DNA of 64,000 nt from JAFGDI01 sp963667715 (GCA_963667715.1 OY763926.1:3782001-3846000), one strand, 5' to 3'. Positions 34,715 through 43,703 are shown, numbered from the stretch's first letter. Numbers and translations are program-made. The notes: generated by a model from the letters alone, not told the origin.

Positions 34715-35197
34715 CTATCCAAGTTCTTTTAATACTTTCTCTAACTTCTCTATATGACCGAACTCTTCCTGGATCAGTCTGTCAACCAGTTTTGTCTCGC
34801 CTTTAACTAGCTTTTTGAAACCGGTAAAACACGCTATGGTATCTTTTTCAAAATTTATTGCCATTTCGATGGCACTTTTCGGGGTCTGTATCTGGCCCAA
34901 AATCTCTGCTACATCTTTACTTACGTTAAAAACGTGAGTCTGTACCAGGCCGGTAATATACTTGGCCGCATCGTCGTCATCGTGATTGACATAAATATCA
35001 TCACTACCAAAGAACTTTTCTCTCAGATCAGCGAAAATACCAGCATGACGCTTTTCCTCTTCAGCCAGGAAGTTCATAACTTCTTTAACTTTAAGATCTT
35101 GCGTCTTAGAAGCAGCACCAACGTAAAACTCCAGGCCCTGCTTTTCGATGTTCTCAGCCAGAAGGAAAATTTCTGATAAACTCAAAGAATCAGCCAT
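34715..35197 (-). CDS. Ferritin-like diiron protein (rubrerythrin-related, no rubredoxin domain)
   Basis: A 160-aa four-helix-bundle protein. Candidate diiron ligands are the Glu in EKQGLEFYVG, EEEKRHAGIF in helix 2, NFEKDTIAC in helix 3, and QEEFGHIEKL in helix 4 (E-x-x-H pattern). It has no CxxC rubredoxin domain. This type is found in anaerobes and probably acts in peroxide reduction or iron handling. It lies between the rubrerythrin gene and fprA, all on the minus strand, and is likely co-transcribed with fprA. Confidence 0.85.
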   Translation of the reverse strand: MADSLSLSEIFLLAENIEKQGLEFYVGAASKTQDLKVKEVMNFLAEEEKRHAGIFADLREKFFGSDDIYVNHDDDDAAKYITGLVQTHVFNVSKDVAEILGQIQTPKSAIEMAINFEKDTIACFTGFKKLVKGETKLVDRLIQEEFGHIEKLEKVLKELG

Positions 35198-35368
35198 AAT
35201 ATTGTAATCCTCATCTTTTTTGTCAGCTGTTCATATTTATCCCCAATACATATTGCAAACAGCGTTAAATTATAGCGTTAGAACTTTTTAATGTCATGTG
35301 TTTTTATGTTTTTTTTCAAATCTATGTTTTATAAGACTTTGCAGAATTATTCCAGATAGTATAGAAGT

Positions 35369-35409
35369 CAAAAAAAACGGCTGGATTGGTAGTACCAACA
35401 CAGCCGTTT
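35369..35409 (-). terminator. Rho-independent terminator of the rubrerythrin gene
   Basis: On the minus strand: AAACGGCTG, an inner stem TTGGT/ACCAA, CAGCCGTTT and a T run. It lies 32 nt past the rubrerythrin stop codon and ends transcription before the ferritin-like gene. Confidence 0.85.
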
Positions 35410-35440
35410 AATTTATATATAGGAACGTAACTAATTTATA

Positions 35441-36085
35441 TTAGTAGTTCTTACGTTCGAGTTCGAAGTGAGCCTGTGGGTGCAGACATGCCGGACATAG
35501 CTTAGGAGCAGCTGTACCAGTATGAACATAACCGCAGTTGCGACAAACCCATGTAGTTCTTTTCTTTTTGGCGAATACTTCCTTGGCTAGAATATTAGCA
35601 CGAAGCTTAACATATCTGTCATGATGACGCTTTTCGGCAACTGCGATAGCCTTGAAAGTAGCGGCGATATCCTTAAACCCTTCTGCCAGAGCAACTTTAG
35701 CGTAGTCTGGGTACATGACAGTGTACTCATGCTTTTCGCCCATAGCAGCTTCTTCAAGATTCTTTTCGGTAGTACCGATCACGCCGGCAGGGAAACCAGC
35801 AGTGATCTCAACTTCGCCGCCCTTGAGGAATTTGAACAGGCGTTTGGCATGCTCCTTTTCCTGGTTGGCAGTCTCTTCAAAAATAGCAGAGATCTGAACG
35901 TAACCTTCCTTCTTGGCAACTGAAGAATAGTATGTGTAGCGGTTACGAGCCTGCGATTCGCCGGCGAATGCAGTGAGAATATTCTTTTCGGTCTGAGAGC
36001 CTTTTAGACTTGGCTTTTTGACCTTAACGGTTTTTGGTGTTGCCTTTTTAGTTACTTTTGCTTTCTTTGCGACTTTCTTAGCCAT
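35441..36085 (-). CDS. Rubrerythrin with histone-H1-like N-terminal tail
   Basis: A 214-aa peroxide-reducing protein. Residues 32-165 form the ferritin-like diiron domain (AGESQARNRYTYYSS with E43; EETANQEKEH; EKHEYTVMYP; AVAEKRHHDRY). Residues 178-214 form the rubredoxin-like Fe(Cys)4 domain: C181, C184, C197, C200 (WVCRNCGYVHTG and KLCPACLHPQAH). Unusually, residues 1-28 are a Lys/Ala/Pro/Val-rich tail (MAKKVAKKAKVTKKATPKTV), like H1-type bacterial DNA-binding tails. Typical rubrerythrins begin at about residue 28. The tail is part of the frame; the strong GGAGGT 6 nt before ATG 36085 fixes the start. It may hold the protein on DNA, which is inference. Confidence 0.95.
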   Translation of the reverse strand: MAKKVAKKAKVTKKATPKTVKVKKPSLKGSQTEKNILTAFAGESQARNRYTYYSSVAKKEGYVQISAIFEETANQEKEHAKRLFKFLKGGEVEITAGFPAGVIGTTEKNLEEAAMGEKHEYTVMYPDYAKVALAEGFKDIAATFKAIAVAEKRHHDRYVKLRANILAKEVFAKKKRTTWVCRNCGYVHTGTAAPKLCPACLHPQAHFELERKNY

Positions 36086-36399
36086 AGAGTACCTCCGTAA
36101 TGTTATTACTCTGTTATTAATTTATAGTTATATAGAGTTCTATTCGTATATACGCGATATATACTTTAATTAATAGGTCGATTGATTAAATAATTCCAAT
36201 TTTAAACTGGTTAATCGAAAAAGTAAGGGATAGCTTAAGAGTTGAGTTATAGCATAATGGCATTATACCCGCCAAAGAGAGCAAAACGTTTAAATGTACA
36301 TCCAGTGTATATAATGTACATTGGATGTATATGGTTTGTTGTCAAATGTACATTTTAAAAGTAAGTCTGAAATCGATCAAAAATTGATAAGAATTGAAA
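36086..36399. other. AT-rich divergent intergenic region: candidate replication origin / regulatory site
   Basis: It lies between the minus-strand rubrerythrin gene and the plus-strand HEAT-repeat gene, where plus-strand GC skew turns from C-rich to G-rich. It contains three direct copies of AATGTACAT (36293-36301, 36313-36321, 36345-36353), each holding the palindrome ATGTACAT. I found no TTATCCACA DnaA box here. Origin function is inferred from skew and gene orientation only. Confidence 0.4.
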
Positions 36400-36660
36400 G
36401 GAATTGGTAAGAAAAGAAGTGAAAATGTGCAAAAGTGAACAAGTTTGAAGAGAGTATAAAAGTGCAAAGTGCAAGGTGTAAAGTGCGATTTTTTTTTAGA
36501 CGGGATAACAGGATTAGGAGCCAGCTCCGATTGATCGGAGACAGATTGAGTGGAGGGATGTATAGGTTGGGGAGGGAGTTCATTCTCTGATTGCGGGGGA
36601 ATGTTTTTTTACCATGAAGGTCTTGAAGATCTTGAAGGTTGGGGCGAGGAATTGAGAGAA
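36400..36660 (+). repeat. Repeat-phrase mosaic, family B (plus orientation); stretch 36400-36788
   Basis: It includes 'gtgcaaagtgcaaggtgtaa', 'agacgggataacaggatta', CTCCGATTGATCGGAG, 'gagggatgtataggttgggg', and 'accatgaaggtcttgaag'. These are the reverse complement of 30180-30360. The last 120 bp before 36789 are the upstream region of the next gene. Confidence 0.75.
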
Positions 36661-36788
36661 GGGTTAAGAAGGTGGAGGATTGGTAATGGCATTTATCCTG
36701 GATAGCCGATACAATCGTAATATTAGTTTTAGGCAATCTCTAAAAATTCATTCCGGGTTACAAACGGTCTTGATTTAGGAATATTGAC

Positions 36789-37568
36789 ATGTTGAAAAAT
36801 AATAATACATTTAAGTATCCAGTTTCACAGTTATTGAATTATGGCGAATATGAACCAAGCGGGAAAGGGTATGATTATTCAGAACTGGGGATTGGTAGTG
36901 ATGATATCCCTGAGCTTATCAACCTTGCAACAAACTTCAATTTACTGGTAGAACATATTGACGATGCATTAAGCTGGGCTCCGATTCATGCTATGCGGAT
37001 ACTAGGACAACTAAAAGCAACTGAAGCTATTGAGCCTTTGATCGATATACTAAAGTATATTGACATAGATAATATGGATTGGCTAATATCTGAGCTGCCT
37101 CCGATATTTGAGCAGATCGGTAAGGCTTCCGTTCCCCAATTAATGGAGTATGTTCGAGATATAGATAATACCCTATATCCAAGACTGACTGCACTGGATT
37201 CAATAATTCAAATAGCAAAAGCAGACGATAGTTGCAAGGAAGATTGCGTTAAATATCTGAGAGGTCGGATTAAAAAGTATAAAAATGAAGATGCTATAAT
37301 AAATGGGAAAGTCATCGACGGACTGGTTGCATTTAAGGATATGGAGTCGATCGATATTATAAAGGCTGCATTCGACAGCGACAGCGTTAATTTTGGATTT
37401 GCCGGTGACTGGCAGGAAGTACAAATAAGACTTGGATTATTAACTGAACGAATATCGCCACCAAAGGTGCATGAGTACCCTAATAGCGATTTCCTATTTG
37501 AAAAGCCGACAATGAAGAGAGTACGCAATCGGAAGGATAAAATGCGAAAGAAAAAGAAGAAAATGTAG
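36789..37568 (+). CDS. HEAT-repeat-like protein (DUF1186-like)
   Basis: A soluble 259-aa protein. The part WAPIHAMRILGQLKATEAIE, followed by EPLIDILKYIDID, and FEQIGKASVPQLMEYVRD resembles PBS-lyase HEAT-like repeats as in DUF1186 proteins, often beside SEC-C motifs, but no SEC-C Cys motif is seen. The C-terminus is very basic (MRKKKKKM), and might bind nucleic acid or ribosomes. It probably works by protein-protein contact. It stands alone between two repeat mosaics. ATG at 36789 has weak ribosome-binding sequence (AGGAAT). Confidence 0.55.
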   Translation: MLKNNNTFKYPVSQLLNYGEYEPSGKGYDYSELGIGSDDIPELINLATNFNLLVEHIDDALSWAPIHAMRILGQLKATEAIEPLIDILKYIDIDNMDWLISELPPIFEQIGKASVPQLMEYVRDIDNTLYPRLTALDSIIQIAKADDSCKEDCVKYLRGRIKKYKNEDAIINGKVIDGLVAFKDMESIDIIKAAFDSDSVNFGFAGDWQEVQIRLGLLTERISPPKVHEYPNSDFLFEKPTMKRVRNRKDKMRKKKKKM

Positions 37569-37584
37569 ATATTTCAGTTATTAG

Positions 37585-38180
37585 TTTGAAGAGAGTGCGA
37601 AGTGCAGAAGTGCAAGGTGCGATTTTTTTAAGACGGGATAACAGGATTTTCGACAGATTGGTGGGAGGGATGTATAGGTTGGGGAGGGAGTTCATTCTCC
37701 GATTGCGGGGGAATGTTTTTTTACCATGAAGTTCTTGAAGGTCATGAAGAAAGAAGAAGAAGATTCTTTTCCGCAGATTCTGTTAAATGGGTTCGCTACC
37801 GCGAACGGGTGATTGATTAATTTGCACAGATTTAAGAGAGATGATTAAGAGGTTTTTTTACCATGAAGTTCAGGGAGGTCATGGAGAGGGGAGAAAAAAT
37901 ATAAGAGTTTTAACGCAAGGGCGCTAAGCCGCAAAGATATGGTTAGCGGGTCAAGACGTTAAGGAAGTTTGGGATTTGGTTGGGAAGTAAGGTAGAAGAC
38001 TTAAGAATCCCGACGTGTATCGGGATACTCTTGCGTGAAGGGTTGATTGGCAGGTCAGGGTGTTAGGGGGAGTTTGCTGGGATTAGAGGAGACGCAAGAT
38101 CTTGCGTCTCTACGTGGTTGGTGGTGGCGTTCGGCTGGGGTGATGGATTATTGAAGATTATTTGATAGGATTTTAGGATT
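37585..38180 (+). repeat. Long repeat-phrase mosaic, family B (plus orientation); stretch 37569-38544
   Basis: Phrases in order: 'gtgcagaagtgcaaggtgc', 'agacgggataacaggatt', 'gggagggagttcattctccg', 'cagattctgttaaatgggtt', 'gcgaacgggtgattgattaa', 'accatgaagttcagggaggt', CCCGACGTGTATCGGG, the GAGACGCAAGA palindrome (38090-38111) and 'attattgaagattatttgat'. The rest of the stretch holds a candidate promoter (38418) and a short hairpin GGGACT/AGTCCC at 38467-38486. No gene is seen. Confidence 0.75.
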
Positions 38181-38417
38181 GAGAGGGTGGTAAGTAATAG
38201 GTTAAGTATGTGCGATTTTAATGACTTGATATTCTGGGGAAACATTTTATCCATATGAGACGGCCATGAACAGAGGGCACTGAGAAGAAAGGGTAAGGCC
38301 AGCCATTGAAGTGCGTTGACTTCTGGTCAGTGTTGGTTGGATAGGTATGTACCTTGTGTCTTAAGTATCGCATACTGATCATCTATTATAAAAAGTCATC
38401 TCCAAACCAAATAATAA

Positions 38418-38446
38418 TTGCACACAACAACCGTATAAACTACTAT
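38418..38446 (+). promoter_or_regulatory. Candidate promoter of the GNAT gene
   Basis: TTGCAC, a 17-nt spacer and TACTAT, about 100 nt upstream of the GNAT start codon. The match is moderate. Confidence 0.35.
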
Positions 38447-38544
38447 GATAATATAAGGAATATAAGGGACTTTTTCAATAGTCCCACTGCACCAAGTTCA
38501 GGTTTGAGTTTTGAGTTTTGATAAGATAAAAGCGAGTGTGATTT

Positions 38545-39000
38545 ATGTTAATTAATGATTGTAATATTGTAAAAATATCAAAAGCTGACTATGGCAGGAT
38601 CGAGCCTATGTGGCATAAGATTAATCGGTACCATGTGGAAAAGTCTGTCCATTTTAAGGAGCAGGTTGCAAGTTTTGGTTATGAACGTCGTATGGCTCCG
38701 GTACTTGCACTTGATGAAATCGATTTGAATACCGATCTGGTAGAGTTTGCCGGTAAAGATGTCGGCTATTGTATCTCTTGTGTCAGGGGCGATGTTGGCG
38801 AAATAGAGTCTCTGTATCTTGACAGCAAATGTCGCGGTTGGGGCCTTGGCAGCATTCTTCTGACGCGGGCAATCAAGTGGCTCAAGAGCAAAGGCTGCCA
38901 GAAAATACAACTTTCTGTTGGTGGCGGTAACGAAGAGGTATTCGACTTCTACCGAAAGTTTGGTTTTGAGATTTCTTCTACTGTTTTGAGATTAAAATAA
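38545..39000 (+). CDS. GNAT-family N-acetyltransferase
   Basis: A 151-aa acetyltransferase. Motif A of the acetyl-CoA site is IESLYLDSKCRGWGLGSILL, containing the R-G-x-G-x-G loop (RGWGLG), followed by TRAIKWLKSKGCQKIQLSV and the typical end FYRKFGFEISS. The substrate cannot be told. It seems to be a single gene. It is followed at once by a family A repeat. Confidence 0.85.
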   Translation: MLINDCNIVKISKADYGRIEPMWHKINRYHVEKSVHFKEQVASFGYERRMAPVLALDEIDLNTDLVEFAGKDVGYCISCVRGDVGEIESLYLDSKCRGWGLGSILLTRAIKWLKSKGCQKIQLSVGGGNEEVFDFYRKFGFEISSTVLRLK

Positions 39001-39003
39001 TTA

Positions 39004-39168
39004 CTCAAACTGACCGATGGTCTGTTTGATAGGATTTAGAATTCAGGATTTAGTAATTAGTTGAATAGAATAACTTCAAAAACTAATTACTAATTAGCGA
39101 CCATTAAGCCCTTTGTTGATAGTGTATTACAATACACAAACTGAAATTTTCGGTCAGTTTGAGATAAT
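39004..39168 (+). repeat. Dispersed repeat family A, complete copy (plus orientation)
   Basis: It starts 4 nt after the GNAT stop codon. It has CAAACTGACC/GGTCTGTTTG at the left, aggatttagaattcaggatt, 'ctaattactaattagc', 'ttgttgatagtgtattac', and CAAACTGAAATTTTCGGTCA GTTTG at the right. It is the reverse complement of 10748-10920. Confidence 0.85.
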
Positions 39169-39316
39169 TAGCTATTGATACACGGGTAAATCATATTCAC
39201 ACTTAATTAATATGAGTAACTTCTATTAGTGAATACCAGAGTGAGAAGAATAATATGTCGGGATAGTGGATTCCGACCAACTTATATTCCTTCCTTTACG
39301 AGAGGAGAGCTTCTTT

Positions 39317-42300
39317 ATGAAAATGATTAGAATTCTGTTTATGTTATTGGTTATGGTGTCTTCAGCCTTTTCTGATACCCCACCAGTTCAGGTACCTTCA
39401 ACAACGCCAATTGCTTCAAGTTGTTCAACGAATTCAATACCATCAAACACAAAAATCCTTGCATATGATTGTGGCGATGGATCAATTCAATCTGCACTTG
39501 ATGTTTTAGGTTTAACTTATACAGTAAGAAACGCTAGCAACCCAGTGACCGAAGACGATTTAGATTATTACGATATTCTAATCATTAGTTGGGAAACTAC
39601 TAATAATAACGGTACAAGTGGCCTTTCTTCCTCTGTAATAGAAAATGGCATAAATGGTCGCGTAATCCTTACTGGTCACGACACAGATTGGCATACAGCA
39701 AATGATGATAATTATAATGATCAGTATTCTGCCGAAACCTTTCTGACTCAATGTATCGAATATATAGTAGATGCCCCAGGAACGGGACTGCTTGCTCACG
39801 GAGAAGCGAATGCTGCTTTTGAATGGTTGCCAGAAGATTGGGGAATTGTACCTCAAGGTGGCATAGCGGAAGAACAAGTTACTTCTTTTACAGAACAAGG
39901 GGAAGATTTTGGTATTTTCGATGGGTTAGACGCCGATGACATGTCAAACTGGAACCAATCTTTTCATAATTACTTTGAAAGCTGGGGATATCGTTTTGAA
40001 CCACTCGAACTTGGTCGGAATAGCGGAAATGATGTAATAACAATTGGGACTCCCAAAACCATATATAGCTTTAGATTATCTAAAGAAGATGATGTTGAAG
40101 ATGGCAGTTGCGTTTCACCTGCCGATAGTGATGACAATGACATTACATATACAATTTCCTGGAAAAATACCACAAACTATACATTAACAGATGTAACAAT
40201 AATAGACTATCTACCTAATGGAGTTGATTATCCTGCAGGTTGGGATTTTATTGATTCGAGCTTTAATATTATTGAAGGTGACCCTAATTACGACATTGAA
40301 AATCATACTTATACCTGGGCAATAGATACGCTCGAGCCAATTGCTGAAGACCCTAATACTCTTGGAGAAGGTTGGTCATCATTTACTTTAGATGTAGTAA
40401 TAAATGAAAAAGCAACTCCAGGCATGAATTTACACAATGAGGTCAAACTTATTGGTTCATATTATACGGAGACTCCAGATCCCAATGACCCCAATAATAG
40501 TACAATAATCACATATTATGAAGACCAGGTTATGGATGTCGCATCTGAAAACACACCTGTATGTTGCTGGGATAACTCAAGTATTATTTATGTCTCTAAA
40601 AACGCAACCGGGGCTTGTACTGGTCTGAACTGGAAAGATGCATATAATACTGAATATGGTCTTAAAATGGCATTGAATCAGACAAATGCTTCAGCATGCA
40701 GCGGTCCTTTTACTATTTATATAGCACAAGGTACATACTTGCCTGGCACTTTATCTTCAGAAAGTTTTGACTTGCCAGATGATACTGAAATCTATGGTGG
40801 TTTTCCTGCATCTGGTTGTGATTTTGGAGATAGAAATCCTAAAAAATATGTGACAACATTAAGTGGATTGTGTGAAAAGGGCATCGCTAATACAGTTGTT
40901 ACAATGGGAAATGACGCTTTGCTTTCTGGCGTTACTGTTACATCTGGTTATGACTACAATGTTTATGGGAATTATTTTGCTCTTAAAGACTGTATTATTC
41001 AAAATAGTATTGGTCATGGTGTTTACTCTGAATATGGTGATGTATCTATCAAATCATGTTTAATTAAAAACAATGGTAAAGATGGCATTCGCCAAGAAGG
41101 CCTAAGCCAAACCTTAAATGTGTCAAAATCATGGGTTATGAGAAACAACAATCATGGCATTGTTTGCCTTAACACAACACCAACAATTGTTAGTACAATT
41201 GTTAGCGAAAGCGACATGGCAAATGAAGGTAAAGCTGGTGTTTATATAGATAATCCAGATTCTAGCCCAATATTACATAATGTAACGATCGCAAACAACA
41301 AATCACTTGCCTTGCAGTTTACTGATACAGCAATAATAACAGATCCGACTGATCCAAATGGTTTTACAATGGATTATCCAGATATTAATAGTTGCATTAT
41401 CTACTATAACAATAAAAGTGAGGACGACTCATATGGCGACCAGATAAGTGGCATGACAATCAATAATGTTGCCTCTTATTGTTGTATTCAGGGATGTGAA
41501 GCAAATATTAATAATAATATTAATGCAATTCCAGAATTTGCCTATGAGGTTGATGCCGCCGGTGAGCCTGATCCTGAAAATTACCATCTGGCATACAATT
41601 CAGTATGTATCGACAAAGGTGACCCTTCTTTAATTTACGACGACCAGAAAGATTATGATAATGAAAGTCGTGTTGAAGGCAATTATGTCGACTTAGGAGC
41701 TGACGAAGTATATTCATGCAGCGGCGACTATACTGAAGAAGACATATATAATGAATTCGATGGTAATGCTGACGGTTTAGTAAATATGAATGAATTTCAG
41801 GTATTCGCGGACTCATGGTTAACATACGACCCTAATGACCCGGAAATTATAAATAATACGGACCCAACTACCTTGCATATCTGGCTGGAACGCTGGAATG
41901 GTCATTGTAATTTTGACACATCTGGAGATAGTGAAAAATGTATTGATTTAGCTGACCTTGAGATATTTTTGGAAGATTATTGGCTATGGGAAGCCTGTTG
42001 GTATGAAAACCAAGTAGCTGAAACCACAACAGCTTCTACTGCAACTGCCTCATTATTATCAGCAAACACTAGTACTATGACTACAATGGCATTTACCGCT
42101 TCCACTCTGTCTTATGTTGAAGATACTTCAGATGAATATGAGAGCCCATACTCTGGACTTACCAATTCCGAACTAGCTGAACTAGTTATAGGTATCTATG
42201 AACTGGAAGATGCGGTACAGGAACAATTAGATACAGGAAGTGAAGATAGTGAAAATTTAACGGAAATTCTTGATTTCTTTGATGACATTTTATTAGAAAT

Positions 42301-42331
42301 ACAAGATTACCTGATTGAAACTGAGGAATAG
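39317..42331 (+). CDS. Large secreted beta-helix protein with dockerin-like module
   Basis: A 1,004-aa exported protein. Signal peptide MKMIRILFMLLVMVSSAFSD. Residues about 30-225 are of a unique type; a conserved-repeat (DUF11-like) domain follows (about 255-410, NYTLTDVTIIDYLPNGVDYP). A right-handed beta-helix part follows (about 430-790), of the type used by surface choice-of-anchor proteins (WKDAYNTEYGLKMAL, SGVTVTSGYDY, SIKSCLIKNNGKDGI). A dockerin-like pair of Ca-binding loops lies near 805-890 (FDGNADGLVNMNEFQVFADS and DTSGDSEKCIDLADLEIF), then a helical tail of about 100 residues. The Shine-Dalgarno GAGGAG precedes ATG 39317. It probably faces the outside; ligand unknown. Confidence 0.75.
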   Translation: MKMIRILFMLLVMVSSAFSDTPPVQVPSTTPIASSCSTNSIPSNTKILAYDCGDGSIQSALDVLGLTYTVRNASNPVTEDDLDYYDILIISWETTNNNGTSGLSSSVIENGINGRVILTGHDTDWHTANDDNYNDQYSAETFLTQCIEYIVDAPGTGLLAHGEANAAFEWLPEDWGIVPQGGIAEEQVTSFTEQGEDFGIFDGLDADDMSNWNQSFHNYFESWGYRFEPLELGRNSGNDVITIGTPKTIYSFRLSKEDDVEDGSCVSPADSDDNDITYTISWKNTTNYTLTDVTIIDYLPNGVDYPAGWDFIDSSFNIIEGDPNYDIENHTYTWAIDTLEPIAEDPNTLGEGWSSFTLDVVINEKATPGMNLHNEVKLIGSYYTETPDPNDPNNSTIITYYEDQVMDVASENTPVCCWDNSSIIYVSKNATGACTGLNWKDAYNTEYGLKMALNQTNASACSGPFTIYIAQGTYLPGTLSSESFDLPDDTEIYGGFPASGCDFGDRNPKKYVTTLSGLCEKGIANTVVTMGNDALLSGVTVTSGYDYNVYGNYFALKDCIIQNSIGHGVYSEYGDVSIKSCLIKNNGKDGIRQEGLSQTLNVSKSWVMRNNNHGIVCLNTTPTIVSTIVSESDMANEGKAGVYIDNPDSSPILHNVTIANNKSLALQFTDTAIITDPTDPNGFTMDYPDINSCIIYYNNKSEDDSYGDQISGMTINNVASYCCIQGCEANINNNINAIPEFAYEVDAAGEPDPENYHLAYNSVCIDKGDPSLIYDDQKDYDNESRVEGNYVDLGADEVYSCSGDYTEEDIYNEFDGNADGLVNMNEFQVFADSWLTYDPNDPEIINNTDPTTLHIWLERWNGHCNFDTSGDSEKCIDLADLEIFLEDYWLWEACWYENQVAETTTASTATASLLSANTSTMTTMAFTASTLSYVEDTSDEYESPYSGLTNSELAELVIGIYELEDAVQEQLDTGSEDSENLTEILDFFDDILLEIQDYLIETEE

Positions 42332-42339
42332 ATTACTAA

Positions 42340-42382
42340 AACCTGCCGTTATTTGTTATAATAGCGGCAGGTTAGTTTTTTT
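42340..42382 (+). terminator. Rho-independent terminator
   Basis: A strong stem (AACCTGCCG and CGGCAGGTT, extended by TTAT/ATAG) and a T run, 9 nt after the stop of the beta-helix gene. Confidence 0.88.
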
Positions 42383-42399
42383 GGATACAGGAGAGAAAT

Positions 42400-43026
42400 A
42401 TGAAATTATTTATGATGTTTTTATTGGTGGTCTGTTATTCTTTTTCCTATGCAAGTATTTCCGATTCACATGGCTATGCAGTAGACGGCCAATTATCAGA
42501 AGGAGAGTTTGGTGGGATTATAAAAATCCTTGAAAACAGTTCTTTAATAGTTAATGGAGGTGGAGCTGAAGAGATAAATGTCTTTGATTCTTCAACTCTA
42601 ACAGTATTATCAACATCAGAACCATTTATAGAATATCAAAGTGGATTATCTTGGATTGTTCCAACCGATTCTAGCTCCGTAACAGTTTCAGGTGGAATTG
42701 TTAATTACATCTATGTCCAAAAGGAATCATCAGTATTGATAGACGGCGGACAAGTAAATTATATTAGAAGTGTGCAATATGCTTCAGCTGGCCTAACAAT
42801 TACAATTGACTGTCAGAATGATTGGTCATGGATTGGCGAAGAAAATAATTATACTGGAATTACAGGTACCTGGCATAACGGTAATGATTTTTCAATTTCA
42901 TTCTTAAATGATACTACTCTGTATTATTTCCCAGATACCTGGACTCATGTTCAAGTTATACCTGAACCAACATCAATCGCATTACTTAGCCTTGGCGGTA
43001 TGTTATTGAAGAAAAGACATGCATAG
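42400..43026 (+). CDS. PEP-CTERM protein (tandem copy 1)
   Basis: A 208-aa exported protein. Signal peptide MKLFMMFLLVVCYSFSYAS, then a small beta-rich domain with the short repeat GGIVNYIYVQKESSVLIDGG, then a PEP-CTERM tail (VIPEPTSIALLSLGGMLLKK and RHA). GGAG lies 9 nt before the ATG. The next gene is a close paralogue that overlaps the same repeat pattern. An exosortase must process it, but none is encoded here. Function unknown; it could be a surface adhesin or matrix protein. Confidence 0.8.
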   Translation: MKLFMMFLLVVCYSFSYASISDSHGYAVDGQLSEGEFGGIIKILENSSLIVNGGGAEEINVFDSSTLTVLSTSEPFIEYQSGLSWIVPTDSSSVTVSGGIVNYIYVQKESSVLIDGGQVNYIRSVQYASAGLTITIDCQNDWSWIGEENNYTGITGTWHNGNDFSISFLNDTTLYYFPDTWTHVQVIPEPTSIALLSLGGMLLKKRHA

Positions 43027-43051
43027 ATTACTCATATTACAGGAGAGAAAT

Positions 43052-43678
43052 ATGAAATTATTTATGATGCTATTATTGTTGGTCTGTGGTTCTTTTTCAT
43101 ATGCAAGTATATCCGATTCCCATGGCTATGCAGTAGATGGATTATTGTCAGAAGGAGAATATGGGGGATTGGTGAAAGTTAAAGAAGATAGCACATTAAT
43201 TGTAAACGGTGGCGGTGCAGAAGATATAAACCTTTTTAACAATGCTTCTCTAACTCTATTGTCGACTTCAAAACCACTTATAAATCATGAAAGTGGAATT
43301 TATGACATAATATCTTCAGATTCTAGCTCCGTAACAGTTTCAGGTGGTATTGTTAATTACATCTATGTCCAAAAGGAATCATCAGTATTGATAGACGGCG
43401 GACAAGTAAATTATATCAGAAGTGTACAAAAGCCTACTCTTGGCATAACAATTACAATAGATTGTCAGGATGATTGGTCATGGATTGGCGAAGAAAATAA
43501 TTATACTGGAATTACTGGCACTTGGCATAATGGTGATGTATTTTCTATTACCTTTCTGAATGACACGACACAATATAAGTACCCAGATACCTGGACTCAC
43601 GTTCAAGTAATACCTGAACCAACATCAATCGCATTACTTAGCCTTGGCGGCATGTTATTGAAGAAAAGACATGCATAG
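43052..43678 (+). CDS. PEP-CTERM protein (tandem copy 2)
   Basis: A 208-aa paralogue of the previous gene, with the same signal peptide start (MKLFMMLLLLVCGSFSYAS) and PEP-CTERM tail. The central ~98 nt (43321-43418) match copy 1 (42669-42766) at all but one or two bases, while the flanking parts differ more. ATG 43052 has GGAGAG upstream; an in-frame ATG at 43019 would overlap copy 1 and is unlikely. Confidence 0.8.
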   Translation: MKLFMMLLLLVCGSFSYASISDSHGYAVDGLLSEGEYGGLVKVKEDSTLIVNGGGAEDINLFNNASLTLLSTSKPLINHESGIYDIISSDSSSVTVSGGIVNYIYVQKESSVLIDGGQVNYIRSVQKPTLGITITIDCQDDWSWIGEENNYTGITGTWHNGDVFSITFLNDTTQYKYPDTWTHVQVIPEPTSIALLSLGGMLLKKRHA

Positions 43679-43703
43679 ATTACTCATATTACAGGAGAGA
43701 AAT

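Noticed and set aside
35236..35246. TTATCCCCA near the skew switch
   Set aside because: One mismatch to the DnaA box and no cluster; insufficient alone.
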